A DNA stretch of 64,000 nt from Holothuria scabra (GCA_037179385.1 CM074187.1:11347450-11411449), one strand, 5' to 3'. Counted from the stretch's first letter, positions 10,091 to 29,974 are shown. The notes: generated from the letters alone by a model not told the origin. Made by a program: numbers and translations.

Positions 10091-12351
10091 CAGGGATGAA
10101 TTTTAGCGGTCGTCCGGTCGTCCAAGACGCCCAAAATTTCTGCAGGACAACCAAAGTAACCCCCTAAGGTTGTCCTTTGGACGACCAATTTTTACATATG
10201 GTAATGTATATTGAGAAACATACACCAAACACTCCCATGCAACCAAAACATCTTAACATTTCATGAACCAGCATACCAAAACACTTCTCTACCTTCACGA
10301 ATAGCACACCAGAACAAAGCAACACTGGAGACCACGGTATACGCAAGGCCAAACAAGCAGCCTCGTGTATGATCATTGTTTCAGCTGAACTGTACAAATG
10401 TTCTCATACGTACACATTCTCTGGGATTATGTTCAATGTGCTAGGGCGAAAAATTCTTTGAAAGGACTGTTCCCCAGTCTTTGTTGCTATGTAAACAGCA
10501 TCGAGCCAATTATTCCGTTATCGGTAAATCATTTGCAGCGGTAAAATATCTCCATTCAACTGATCCTTACCACCAATTATTTGCAACTTGAAAGTTGCTC
10601 TTAGTGTCGTTAAAATTCCTGTAAAAACTCAATCCTTTAACTTCTCGCCAAAACGGGATGCACTAATAATCACAAACATATAAAGTTACCGTCAAACAAG
10701 GCATCATGTTTTGCTTGGTGACATTATGTGCATAGGATCCATTGCAAAATTTAAATTGGCCCTTGCATCGTGATTGGTTCAGTTGCCTTGATTGTAGCTA
10801 GCCAATCACAACTCGTGCCTTCACCTATGTGATTTAGTGTGTGAAAATACTCGGTCTCGAGATTTTCCCGTTGAGTTTGTGTTACGAAGATCGCACTTGT
10901 CATGCTTATCTAGCCGGCTAGCGAAGCCGGGCGAGCCCCGTGCTAAATTCACCTAGAAACGGCATCTTAAATCTCTGCATATGTGGATTTTTCGGGGATC
11001 GGACTTACGTGCATTTCAGTCGCACATTCTTTTTAAACTAGACGTAAGTTCTGGACAAGAACTGCTGACAATATATAGGGATATTTATATCCGGAAGGAA
11101 CCATAAGATACGTTAATCGGGTGCATTTGTTGTGCTGCCCAGAACTGCTAGATTATCATGATTGTTCTACACGAGGTTTATGAAAGCGGGAGAGTAGCTA
11201 CAGTATATCAGGGAGCTGTTACGGAACAGCTCCCTGAGTATGTTAACGCAACAGCAAATGTTCCGACATGATTGGGGGATGAAAACTAAACAAAGCATGA
11301 TGTTGGCCTTAGAGCTAAATTATCAAAGGGCATGTGACATCGACTGCAAAAAATTCAACTGTATTAACAGTTGATTTGTATCTCCACTTTTGAAGTGAAA
11401 ATATTATGCCTATACAAAAGAGATGTTCCGTTCGTAACGATTCCCAATATTTTCCACCCTGAACTGGTTTCGGTAATACGATATACAAGATGCAAGGGGC
11501 TTAAGAGATAAACATGTCATGGTGACTTCCCTCTTTCTAATAATCAGCATCAGGTGAATAGTTGAATTAAATAATGGATTTAAGGGTACTGTATTACCGA
11601 TTATAGCATAATGGGTCAGACACTATTAAAGCTGAAACAAACAAGCTTTTACTAAAGGCATTTTGTTCATTAGACACTTCATGCTTACAATTGTCAGATT
11701 TTGATTCAAAAGGAATGAGTTTCAGAAATCGTGATATGTAAGCTACCGTTCAAGTGTAGTATTAATGCACCATATTTTGACGGTACAACTGCATGTCCTA
11801 ATGTACGAATAGGGTGTCTAAAGATCACATAATTATTGTGTCTACCAAACATTGGGAAGTTATTAGGAGATAAAATGTCTTTTGTCCGTCCTTGAGTAAG
11901 TGATGAATAAAATGTGGGGTGGGGGGGGTAGCAATGGTCAGGGAGGTCAGACTTCTGTCGTCTCGCAGTGCGTCGGGTATTGCTATCACTCAGTCTAGAT
12001 TCTTGGAAATGGTGTATTGAACAAAAAGCAGCAGGGGCTCTGAATTGACTAGGCCCATTTAAGTGTATTGTATGCAGGTGTTCTCATTGTGTATACAGTA
12101 GGTTTTTGTCTGCGTGTTTCTGTCTGTTATGGTTTCCCCCTTTCATGCGTGTTTCAAGAAAGTGACTTTCACGCTAGATATAATGCAATTCAAATAGCAG
12201 CCAGTGCAATAAAAATAAAAGAATTGTCTTGTAACCACAAAATACACATTGCACAACTTTCTTGTTTTCACATGTCTTTTGTGGAGGACGACTAAATTTT
12301 TGGGAGGACAACCAAATTCTTGAAATTTCAATTGCTTAAAAATCATCCCTG
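10091..12351. mobile_element. Candidate 2.26-kb hAT-like element without coding capacity
   Basis: Starts CAGGGATGAATTTT and ends AAAAATCATCCCTG, an inverted pair sharing CAGGGATGA. Both ends carry subterminal words of the type GGTCGTCC and GGTTGTCC in mirrored order. The flanking octamers (AGTAGCCG left, GTAGGCCT right) match only with a gap, so the duplication is imperfect. No transposase frame is visible inside. I consider it plausible but unproven. Confidence 0.45.
11209..11236. repeat. Perfect 12-bp hairpin
   Basis: CAGGGAGCTGTT and AACAGCTCCCTG are exact reverse complements separated by ACGG, a strong stem with a four-base loop. It lies inside the candidate element 10091-12351. No coding context. 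Confidence 0.85.
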
Positions 12352-12370
12352 GTAGGCCTAGGCCCTAATC

Positions 12371-12665
12371 CATACTGGAGAGTAGGGCCTTCCACAGAAT
12401 GATCTTTGGCATCAGAAATGTACACCAACAGATTACAACAGTTGGCGTACAATTGCAACAATTGGTGTGGCCTATAATTCCAAACCCCTCCACCTTGGCA
12501 CCACACTGGAAAGTAGGGCCTTTCACAGAAAGATCTTTTGCGTATGGAAATGTACAACAACAAATTTGGCGTACAGCATACCCGGCTGCTACAGGGAAAA
12601 TTACAACAGTTGGCATAAAATTGCAACAATTGGTGTGGCGTAGAATTCCAAACACTTCCACCTTG
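12371..12665. repeat. Imperfect tandem duplication, two units
   Basis: Unit 1 (about 12371-12498) and unit 2 (about 12499-12665) share TGGAGAGTAGGGCCTTCCAC, ACAACAGTTGGC, TTGCAACAATTGGTGTGGC and CCACCTTGGC in the same order. Unit 2 has an extra stretch of about 40 bases in the middle. Short frames on both strands across it follow the repeat and are not genes. Confidence 0.8.
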
Positions 12666-15209
12666 GCGTGATTCTTTGGCGTATAGCAAATGTACTTTCC
12701 GGTGTCGGCCCTAACTAATAACAGGAGGCCTAGCTAAATGTGTGCTGTAGGCTATGCTACAGAATTATACCAAATTTTGTTATATAATGAAGACCTGGGT
12801 ATCATGAGATGATGCCACGCCAACAGCCTAGGCCTTGTAATTTCTTGTCTCAGTAAAAGGTACATATAGACCTTACTAGCTTGCATTAGCCGTAGCATTA
12901 CTTTAAATTTGTCTTGGCCAATAGCTGGCTTGATGTTTTCATGGACTGAAATATGTATCAAGCCTTTCGTTGCTTATCACTAATATTTAACACCAGTAAA
13001 GGGAACATCCATGACATAAACATTACTCATTAGTTATGTCAGTTGTAGAACAGTTGGTACACAGTTTTTTTCCACAAATCTGTGTGAAAACTGCCAAGCT
13101 TTCCAAAATTGTGTTTGTTTTTCTTGATCCTTCCTACTGGGGAACATTATCACGGCCAAGACACCAAGCGAGGGGTATTCATGACGAGCTGGCAATACCC
13201 TTTTCATGAGACAAACTTGCACACATGTCTATGATGTTACAAACTATGTCCCACAAAACTAGGCAGCAGTTTTATAGAGCAAGGACTTCTTAAGAATGCC
13301 TTTAGTATTGAACAGTGTGCCTAGTAAGATGTTGACAAGACTAACAAGGTTGAAAATAAAGGACTGGAATGTAATGTTTCACAATTCTTGCTGTTTTTGC
13401 TGTGGAAATCAAAGGGAAGTTTACTTGCAAATGGCCAAATTTCTTGCTAAGAAACTTCTCAGCTTCTGGATGGAATATTTATAAACGACTTTTATATTCC
13501 TCATCTGGTACTATAGATGGGATATGCCACCACTCACTGTTTGGGACCCACTCTAGGTTAACCATTACTGTATGTCAAATTAAAAGGTATCCTGAGATAG
13601 TCATCATTTGGTATATAGGCCATACTACAAAACATGCAAAAGATCCAAAGTGCAGAGAAGTTGATTACAGTATATCCAGCAGTTTTTTTTTTCAAATGTG
13701 GTGTTTTGGGGAAATCAATTTGTCCACCTGATCAGGCAAATGAAAAAGTGTCAAGCAAGTTAATTTCAGTGTTTGTATGACAAGTGTATTTGAAATTTAC
13801 TTGTCAAGGTAAATTAGGGCTTTGAGTTTTTTGTCAACTACTTGGTAAAATTGTACTTGAAGTTGTCAAATGACTGTTGCCTTTAACTTCCCCCATTTCT
13901 CAGGTAACCTTCCATCCACATCCACCAAATTTTGTTTGTCCTCTATTACAAACAGATTGAGCTAAAAAATCCAGGCACTAGTGTCTGGATTCCCAAGCCC
14001 CCTCAACCTGTTTCAATAGAGAAGATGTAAGCAGACACTTTGTTTGAAGTCCATCATTCCTTAAATATTGAGGTGGATTGAAATCACACATCCACCCCTG
14101 CTCACCTCAAACCACTGTGAGGAATGAAGTTTCTACACCCTTATATACAGGGAATTCAGATAAATATAACTTAATTTAAACAGCAAACCAACCACCCTAC
14201 CACACTTGCAAATTTTCCTAGGAGTTTGATTTGCACAGTTTATAACTCACAAGAAATCTAAAACTTGAGGCGTTAGTCCATTCTGACTTTTTTAAAGGTG
14301 CATTGTTTCAATTCCTAATGGTAAAGAGGGGAACAAATTGCAGGCTACATGCAGAATGTTAGCTAGAGCATATCGATCTGGGAATTTTAATTCTGTGAGA
14401 CTTGGAAAGAAGACTGATCACACAGGGAATGTTCTAGCAACCAGCAAAAATGCTATCATGTAAAACTTTTCAGAGATTTGAGTGGCTGGTCCATACTTTT
14501 CTGTACTGTAGACAATTTTAGTGATGGAGTCCCAAGTGGAAAGTCCAAGCTCTAGTGAAACAAGTATGGTATTTCTTTATAAAGTGGGGCAATTTTTAAA
14601 TGTATTGGCTGCTCTCTGCATAGGGTACAGTACTATGTAAACAGAACTAAGATAACATCATGCAAGGTTTATTTTCTTCCATGTTTACTACAATTTGGAG
14701 TGAAGTTTGCAGTTGTCTCTGGGTCTCTGCCAGCCTATTGGTAACAAGTAAAAAAAAAAAAAAAATAGGGCGTTACTGCTAAGTGCCACCCATAGTAGAT
14801 ACAGTACTATTGTACTGTAGCTACCAACATAGTGGAGGGTGCTTAATTATTAGGATGGATGAAACAGAATTCCTCCATATTGCTGTGTTTTACACCAGTT
14901 GGTGACATAATGCCTCATCAATATTAGAATGGAGAAACAGTATTCAGTATTGTAAGGCTGATTAGCATTATATGCTTCATGTTTTGAAACTCATTGTACA
15001 CCTCATACTAAACAGGAAATAAATGTACTGTACTAGCCTAAAATAGGCTCACAGTATACAGTAGATTGTCAGCACTGGTTTAATCAAAGGGAGATACAGT
15101 AAACCTTCCATTCATGATCTCCCGCTGTTTATTTCCTGCCTCTCTGTGTTGTTTTGAAAACTATCCCAATTGTAACCTTATATCATGTTGCTTTTTAATA
15201 CACAAAGGC
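12666..15209. other. Non-coding upstream region, no gene recognised
   Basis: AT-rich sequence with an A run near 14750-14765 and scattered ACAGTACTGT words. No frame or RNA gene recognised. Confidence 0.5.
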
Positions 15210-15416
15210 TGTGTTCCCACTTGATCCCCCCATGTTAATCCCCCCAAGCTCAATCAACTGGACCAACCGCACAAGTGTTCCCATTTGATCACCTGTGCGA
15301 GATCTGATCCCCTTCTCCGGTTCAAGTAACAGGAAGTTGTTCCCACTTGCAAATCGATTGCCTGAGCAGGGTCTGAACCGGATCTGATCGCCTGGTCGTT
15401 CTCAAGTGGGAACACA
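15210..15416. repeat. Inverted-repeat element just upstream of cathepsin L
   Basis: TGTGTTCCCACTTGA at 15210 is mirrored by TCAAGTGGGAACACA ending at 15416. The interior repeats TTCCCA and TGATC words. CAAAG occurs on both sides (15203-15207 and near 15419), a possible short target duplication. It ends about 100 bases before the cathepsin L start codon, so it may contribute 5' UTR or promoter sequence. Confidence 0.7.
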
Positions 15417-15514
15417 CTCAAAGAAGATAGTGCTGCAACTCTTTATTATTCACACTTTTGACCGTTTGCACTTTCGTCAAATTTATGCACAGGTACACAA
15501 AATCAGAACCAATC

Positions 15515-22023
<6,509 letters not shown>

Positions 22024-22699
22024 TGTTACGTTTCTTTAATGTACCTGTTAAGTTTCTTCTTTGACATAATGAAATAAGGTTATTTTGATTTTACATCTCT
22101 TTATGTATGTATAAGAAATGGTTGAACATGAACCCTGATTTACAAGTTGCCTTGGTAATTTTTCCCTGTAAATTTTTTTTTTTTTCCTTTTGTTTTGTAG
22201 ACCACAAGCAACCTTACAGTGACTCTATTGACTGACATTGTTTTACTTAAAGCCATCTCATTTCGCACATGTAGAAAAACAAATGTATTCTTTCCAAAAG
22301 CCCCTTTACAAAGCATTCTTCAAAATGTCAAAAAAGTATGACTTTCTGGCAAAAAAGTGACAATACCTATATCTTGAACTTAGGTACATAGGTCTTGTGT
22401 CTATTCTGCCCTACTCCAAGAGCATTTCATTATCTTGTGGCAATTTTTGAAGATACCAATGATTTGTTACATATTCATTCAGTGATTTATTCCTGATCAT
22501 TGTCACAGAACAAGGCAACTGACCTTTCAGGTTAAGAACAAATATTATTTCTTGTTTTTGGCTGTAACTGGGAGAATTTTACAGCATTGCTGGTCATTTT
22601 TCTTCACTTGTTGAAACAGACTTCTTTCCCTGCTTTGTGAAGAGGCTTCATAAGGACATACTTGTGCAATGAAGGGTGGTGTTCCTTTAAACTATCGGG

Positions 22700-22739
22700 T
22701 AGTTGGGTGTAACCTTCATAAGAGAGCTACACCCAACTA
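22700..22739. repeat. 12-bp hairpin with partial downstream repeat
   Basis: TAGTTGGGTGTA (22700-22711) and TACACCCAACTA (22728-22739) are exact complements. A related GGTGGGTGTAGTGTTTATAA then GAGAGCTAG follows near 22748, so CATAAGAGAGCTA-type words occur twice. Confidence 0.8.
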
Positions 22740-23894
22740 TAAAAAAGGTGGGTGTAGTGTTTATAAGAGAGCTAGTATATGACTTCTGTGGTTGAGGTAA
22801 TGGCTGATCAAGAAATATAGACAGGGAAGGTCACATGATCAAAAGTGTGGGGATGTTCACATAAGTCCTGTCACTTTTTTGGTAAAGAATCTAAAGTCAG
22901 ATTAAAAGAGAGGGCATCTAACCTTTGCATTCAGGGTATCCAATTTTGCAGTCTTTTTTTTTACAAATTTCTCAGACTTGTAATTGGAATGCCACAATTT
23001 TAAGTGAAAACTTAAAGAAAGTGTCACCTCTATTATCTGCATGTGCAGAAAATGGTGGCAGCACTCTTTATATAACATGTCAGTGTTGGATTTCCTGTCT
23101 ATATTTGAAAGTCTTGGAATCAGTCAAGGTCCACCAATAGGTGAATATTTTTTAGTTTCTTCTGAAATTGCTTCCATTGAAAGCTTGGCTTTGTTTCTTT
23201 TCTTCTTCAAGTATTTATGCTGCGCTTTCTTGTATAAATGTTAAATGGTTTATGAATTAAAGTTGTAAGTACTACAAAGTTTGCTGTTTTGTTTGGTGGA
23301 TGGCATGCACAGTATGAATATGCATTTTCATCATATGTGTTAGAAATATTTATCACATAGAACCGTCTGATAGGGTTATACCGTTTCCAATCAATACCAG
23401 TTTCCTCCTCCAATCTTGAAAGGTGATAAATTCATGCATAATTGATGGGGGAGGGGGAGGTGGTAGGGGTACTTCAGGATCATTTTGCAAAATGACCGTG
23501 GCAACCATGGGTGTTAATAGCAAAATGGGATCATCTTCTGTGCTAATTTGTGCCAAGCCTTCACCTTATGTCCAAGTCCCTCAAAATTTGTCAGTAAGGT
23601 ATTCCATGTATGCAGTTTGTGGAGATGTATGTTGATAATAGTACTGTTATGTGTGTGTATGCTGTAACTTAACTAAGAGAGGACTTTACATAAATGTTGT
23701 ATTCAGTTAAATTCTGTTGATCAGCACTACCACCTATAGGCAAATCCTATCAGTGTAAGATATATTGTAGGCCATCACTGGGGGCACCATGTTTTGACCT
23801 CTTTTCATTTGTCTACCTGTAGCATGATAGTTCCATCCAGTTCAACACCTGCCTGTATGCCTGGGTTTTGGATTGCCAGGAGGATCAATAGTCT

Positions 23895-24033
23895 CTTCAA
23901 AAATATTTGCAAAGGATTGCGGGATAGTGTTTCCTTGTTCATCATTTTTTTTTATATCAATAGCAAGTGTCTTTTGCCAAATATGACATATATCCAAATT
24001 TTGTCCCACAGTCCCTTGTAATTGCCATTTGGA
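23895..24033. repeat. Diverged copy of the 38.2-kb inverted-repeat MITE
   Basis: The left arm TTGCAAAGGATTGCGGGATA is mirrored on the right by GTCCCACAGTCCCTTGTAAT. These correspond to the ATTACAAAGGATTGTGGGAT arms of the element at 38239-38390. Borders are approximate. Confidence 0.55.
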
Positions 24034-25126
24034 AAAGGGGTATATAATACAGGTAAACAATAAGATTAGGAAGAGAAAGGCTGATGACCCTTCTGTAATG
24101 TAATGAATGATAAAATCTACCTGGGTTTGTCTATAATGTAGAATTTATGGCATTAAACGTATTTTTGTTTCAATATAGCAAGTTACCCAATGTTACATAC
24201 TTGTACAATCTCGTAGAAGATTTTAGTTTTTGATACCTCATTGTAATCTTTGTCATTAGCCCAGTGTTTGATGGAATCATTATGTTAATGATAATTTAAG
24301 CCATCAATCAACTGAAGGTCTGATGAATTTGTTGATTCAATCACTTCAGACACCCTGTTTATTTCAGACCCCATCTGTCTGTGATGCAACTGTGTGTAAT
24401 GAAAGAAATTTTTAAATTTTGTACTGAATAAGCAGTCAGGGTTTGGACATAATTTTGTAACATTGGAGTGTAAATACAAAGGTCTGTTATAATAAATTAC
24501 TCAACATTGTACAATTTGTTTTTATCATTTAGTAAGTTAGCAATAGCATTGTGTGGCATGTATAAAAAATCAGCATTATAGGAAATGCTTCTGCTAATAA
24601 GAAAAAGATTTTTTTTTTTTTATATTTTTATTTATTTATGTTTTTTTTAGTTAGGCAGGGGAACAGGTCAACAAGTCAGGTTACAAGGCCCAAAATTTAT
24701 ATAGAGCTCTGCAATTCAGGGGACTAAGTACTGGTGCCAATTACACTTCCACCAGTAGGCGTGAAGTTGAGTTAGTTGCATGCTGCTGTCCATCAGGAGC
24801 TGGACATTGCCCCACCAGAAAATTTCTTTGAAATGTCGTTATCCTAGGAAAAATCCTTCAGATAATTGCTACCAATGCAAATAACTTCCCTTACCAGAGA
24901 AAATCTGGAACTGTGCTGAGTTGGAATTGATAAAGGATCAAAACTATCACTGGCTCATCCCTGTCCCACCTTAGGGCTTCTTTTGGAGTCACAGTTTGGC
25001 AACCTGGGTGGGAAGGGGAACTACCAGAAGTTAAGGAATTATAAAAAAAAGTATTGGAGTGAAGCATTCTGTTTGCAAGGAACTGAATGTGCAGACCTGA
25101 GAAATAATGGTACCAAATCTCTAGCT

Positions 25127-25513
25127 CAGTTGTTCTCAAACTTTTTCAAAATACCACCCCATAAGGCATCCATGACTGATCCAACACCCCCCTTCCACCC
25201 AACATGCCATCATATTTATGTAAGTCTTTGATTTTCAGCTTTCAACTTTCAATTTCCAGAACCAAAATGACCCAGATAAGTTTTATATTGGGTAAATTTT
25301 TGTCAGTAGTTGCTAAACCTTTCGGAGAAGACAGTCTGTGTCAAACACTCTGCAACCACCTAGGTTCCTTTAATGCACGAATGTATGAGAACCTCCAGGG
25401 ACCACCTAGTCAATGCCAATGCCCCCCCCCCATTGCTTGCAAACTCCTCAGCGCCCCCTTGAAACTTTTCAACACCCCCAAGGGGGCGATAGGGACCACT
25501 TTGAGAACCACTG
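25127..25513. mobile_element. hAT (Charlie-like ends) non-autonomous element, 387 bp
   Basis: Begins CAGTTGTTCTCAAACT and ends ACTTTGAGAACCACTG, which resemble the CAGTGGTTCTCAAA ends of Charlie-type hAT elements. Flanking octamers CTCTAGCT (25119-25126) and CTCCAGCT (25514-25521) differ at one base, a decayed 8-bp duplication. The interior is rich in CACCCCC words and non-coding. Confidence 0.88.
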
Positions 25514-26209
25514 CTCCAGCTGATCTAAGTCACAGCCTAATGCCCTTTAATTGGATGGTTTAAACAGGCTGTGGGCAACATATGGTTTATCTTGTGTTGC
25601 TTTTTAATATGCAATAAGCAATTACTTACAATGTTCAAATCGTACATGAAGCTGGTAGATAAGATTTAACGACACACCAACATGATCCTGTTACACAATG
25701 TCATACTGTACAACTACTGTACAAGTCCTCCCATTTAGTCGCCTCCTACAACTTGTGGGGAATACTGTCAACACATTCTACAACCCCCAGCCCACTGGGG
25801 GGGGGGGGGGAAGTGTATAGAAGGTACATAAGATTAATCTCGAAAAGGTCTGTAGCAACAAAATTCAACAATGGAGGGTAGAAGGTTGCAAGTTGTAAAG
25901 GACCAAATGATTTGTGAAGCAAGTAGAGCCCAGTCGGAGAGGCCAAGGGAGAAAAAGTTTTAAAACAGTTGATTGCAAAGATCACACAAAAAGATTAGCT
26001 GAGTACAGCTTCTGTTGAACCATGTTAGAGATTTTTGCCTCTACGGTTTAAAGTAATTCCAATACTTAGCAAATGATTAACCCATTGACTGTTAAATACA
26101 GGAGTGACTATAAGCTTTAAGGTGTGAACAACAATACAATCCTGACACACCAACCACAAATGTGTTATATACTGTCACTTGTCAAACAAAAAGGCACAAC
26201 CTTGGGTTA

Positions 26210-26315
26210 GTTAGTTAGATGGAGTTTTACAGCCCAGTTTCCAACCTACTGGTTCAGGTCGAGCTGATCATGGTCTTTTTACCAGTCGTGGCTTACTGGT
26301 CACAATCTTGGGGTA
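26210..26315 (-). mobile_element. tRNA-derived SINE fragment
   Basis: Contains GCCCAGTTTCCAACCTACTG, GGTTCAGGTCGAGCTGATCA and GTCGTGGCTTACTGGT, matching in order the reverse complement of the SINE body seen near 17.0 and 45.3 kb. Diverged. Confidence 0.6.
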
Positions 26316-27098
26316 CAATTACCTAAAAAAATGTTAAACTATAGTCAGTTTTCAATAAAATGTTTCGCAAATGCAGAAGTTGTGTCAAAAACTTTTATAA
26401 AATTTACTTTCCTTCTGAAAGCCTAGAATTTGGGAGGAATCTTACCATCCAAATAGAGTCCTCAGGCTGGACACAAGAGAATTTTTGTGGCAAATATGGG
26501 AGAATTCATTAGAGACAACAAGCATTGTGGCAGCTCAATCACAGGGTATACATTATGCTCTTTCTTCCCAGCCAGGAGGTAAATATGCTTGGGTAAGGTA
26601 TTAAGTGTGGCCAATGCAAGCCCTACTCAGGAACAAAATCGTCCCTCTGTTTACTGGGGATTCTGTTTACCCCAGATCTTATCTTTGGTTTACCCCTTAC
26701 AATTTGTTCTCCAAAAAGGAATCCCACAGATTGTGATTTGAATGGTTAAAAGCATATTCTGGTGGCTTTCCTTCAGGGTTGTGTAAGAAATAAAAATATT
26801 CCACACAATGCCCTTCAAACCCTGTCTCAATACCCTTTTTCAAACTCAAGGTAACCTCACTTTAAAGATTGGTTATTCTTTTTCAAAAATACCTATGTTC
26901 AACAAAGCCACAGAAAGTCATGTAATGTGGGCACATTGCCTGAGATTCCTTTTTTTTTTTTTTTATAATTGACCGTTCTGTTTGTTCTTAAACGTGGATA
27001 CTGTTAAAATGTTTGCCTATCATTTCCTGTATATCTAGCATTATCCTTCATGAAACATAGAGTGCAACCAACAAAGTTGCTTAATATTGCCTGCAGAG

Positions 27099-29415
27099 CA
27101 GGGGTGGCGCCAGCAGGGGGGCTGGGGGAGCCACATACTTTTTGGTTTGAAATACTTTTTTAAAACATATCGTAAACGATTTTAAATCACTTCTTAACTC
27201 TGTTAAACCCCATTCTATGTACCTTGTCCTATGTCTCCCGCCGTCGGGGAAGGACGGCAATTTTTCGGGGAGGCCTGAACATGAAATACGTAAAGGACTG
27301 AAGTTACTGGATGGATGACCATGAGGTTTTTCTTTTCGAACTATTTTTTCTTTTGTAACGCTATTTTAATGCATATCTTAATCGGTTTAATCACTTCTTA
27401 TACTAGCTCTCCTATCCTTCATCCCATCTTCAATCCGTGCGCGCAAGGTCATGCCTCCGTCGGGGACGGGCTACCCACCCCCTGTTGTTGAGAAAATCAA
27501 ATTTTGTCGCGGATCCTTCTTCTACAGACCTACGATAAAAGATGTGAGTCTGCAGTCACTCGGACGACCCTCTTGATCTTGCTTACTAGAAGACCATAAT
27601 CTTCAAGAAAACTCACAATTCCCAAATTCTCCTTACGAAAACGGACTAGGGGTTGTTCATGTGCGTGCAGTACTCAATGGTCTGCCATCTGGCCTGCCAG
27701 GACAGTCGAATTCGCACAAAGGTAACGAATATCGGCCATGGCGTTTTCATCTACACATAATGATAAACAGTGGTGTGAGAAAATCTTCCCATAAGTCTGA
27801 CTGAAAATTTATTTGATGGCACCTTGAAACGTGCCATATTTTCAAATACGTTGGGAGCAAAACCATTTATAGTCTTGAGTTTGGGCAGTCACTTTAAAAA
27901 TTTCATCTGTTTAGTGGACCTTGCAATTGAATTCAACGAAGATTCTTAATACAGTCAAAAACATTTTAGTATGTTTTCAATTCCGTTGCATAGTCCCCCC
28001 CCCCCCTCCCCGAAAAGAGACAAGACCATTACATCTAATTGTAGCAGTACCTTTTACCTGGTACTTTTCCGATCATTAGCAAGTTGGGTTTTTTTCTCTA
28101 TTGAAGTGAAACTTTCATTTTAAAGGAAAGCTCAAAATAAAGACTGCTTCATTTCTAGTTACAAGTCTGGGAAATGCCATTCTGGCTATCTTAGCGGTAA
28201 GATTTCTTAGCAATTTTCTGTACGCTCCGCCCTAACTGATGGTGGCGCTCCGCATTGATAGTCTTTTAGTTGAACAAGTAACTGAACAGAACAATGCGTG
28301 TTTGTAAACTATTCTTCGTTTTGGGCAGTATTATGAAGTAAAAATAATTTTATTGCGAAAGAAATGTGAAAGTAAAGACTTCTTTAAATCTAATTACGAG
28401 CCCAGGAAATGTCATTTCCTGCTGGCCGGGGTTCTCCATTTTTCAAAAAATTCTGTGCACTCGACTTAGATAATCTTTCAGGCAGGGTTACATTTTTCGG
28501 ACAAAAAACAATTCTGCTCCCTCCCAAACTCAGCTGACACGCTCCCGTACGCCTATGGCAATAAATAAAATATAAAACTTCAAATATATGCGAAGCCAAA
28601 TGTTTTCCTCAGGAGAATGCTCCAAAATGGTCCGAGGGCCTTAATCTGCATGATGATATTCACTAACCTCAACAAAACTATACAGATCACCCCCTACTTG
28701 ATTTTCCTCATGAGAACGTCAGATTCCTCCATAAAACCCCCAAACTGTCATAAAGTTACAGTTTTTCTCCAATATTAACTTTAGATTGTAAAAAGTGTCA
28801 AAATTTTCAAATTTCGATGGATACTCCGTACAATAAATAACCAAAGCCAACTCTGTTAATCACCCGGCATACTACCTAATTTTGCTCCTGAAAGGCATAT
28901 CACTTAATAAAAGAAACCAAATTTTTCATTATAACCTTACCGAAAAACAAAATTTTCTTTCATTAAAATCCAAAATTTCTCCAACATGATAAGCTCTTAA
29001 TTTTGAAAGATTCGTTCAAAAAAGGGAAAACTTTCCCGGCAAACTTTTAGTCTCGTCTCAAAGCCTTTGTCAGTTAGTAGGTAGGTCTTGTACCATTCAA
29101 TGCGTAACCCCAAAAGAATTTCAGCTGTCGCCCATACAACGTTTTTGATTTTTCCCTTATGAAGGACAGATTCTCCAATAAACAACCAAAATTTTTTATA
29201 GTACCAATTAAAGCCAATTTTCTTTCATAAGTTTTAATTTTTACTTCAAATAAACTCCAGATTTTTAGTATTTGTTAAAAAGAAAGCCCAAAATCTCGGC
29301 GCGCTCCCCGCGTCTCAAATTCCGCAAAGTCGCGCTCAACCGGGACATAACATTCCCTTTGTCGGGGCCTTGAAATTCTGGCCCCCCTGTCGGGCAAATC
29401 CTGACGCCACCCCTG
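27099..29415. mobile_element. 2.3-kb hAT-type element with perfect 8-bp duplication
   Basis: Ends CAGGGGTGGCG and CGCCACCCCTG are perfect inverses and are flanked by exact CTGCAGAG octamers at 27091-27098 and 29416-29423. Despite its size, no transposase frame longer than about 70 codons is visible on either strand. Inside, a segment near 28139 is repeated near 28374 (about 235 bases apart), sharing AAAGACT, CTAGTTAC/CTAATTAC and GGGAAATGCCATT-like words. It is either a long-dead autonomous copy or a non-autonomous element with captured or repetitive filler. Confidence 0.88.
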
Positions 29416-29974
29416 CTGCAGAGGCATCAAAATTATAGATTAATCAAATGCAATGTCAAATTAATGCGCCAGGATGACATCACACATTTCCCATGATGCG
29501 CAAATCTCAAAAAGAAATTGCATTACTTTCAACATTTGTATCTTCGAACACTGTCAGCTATTGAGATGCAGTTTTCACTCACTGAAAGAAGATTTTTCTG
29601 CATAATTGGATGTTAATGAATTTTGTGTCCTGAATATGCCTTTAAAGGGAGAGAGCTGCAGGACCCTCGAATTGTAATAGCTGAGCAGTCTTTCCTATTC
29701 CATGCAAGGCTTTTCAGAATAATGAAAGAATATTTTTCTCACTTCCAACTTGAAATTTGGGGTATAACTCATTGCTGTTCCTTCTGATATGCAGTATAGA
29801 ACTACCTGAAATGTAAAGACAGGTATATGAACCAAAGACAAGAAGATATTCGTGAGAATAAACTGTCTTGCCTAACTAAGTTTGGGTCCACTGTTCTTAT
29901 GGTACCTAATTTGGAGTTAAGGACTCATTGATGTAATGGAGGGTGATGACATGTATTCCATGTCAACCAATTGA

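Larger units (their letters stand above)
22024..25118. other. Cathepsin L 3' flank, no gene recognised
   Basis: AT-rich sequence that probably includes the cathepsin L 3' UTR; its end is not clear. It contains a hairpin at 22700-22739 and an inverted-repeat element near 23895-24033. No protein recognised in the short frames. Confidence 0.5.

Noticed and set aside
12365..12689. Frames on both strands of about 90-117 codons
   Set aside because: They track an imperfect tandem duplication, and both strands are open, which indicates chance.
15458..15514. Upstream in-frame ATG extending cathepsin L by 19 residues
   Set aside because: The extension puts charged residues before the clear signal peptide that begins at 15515.
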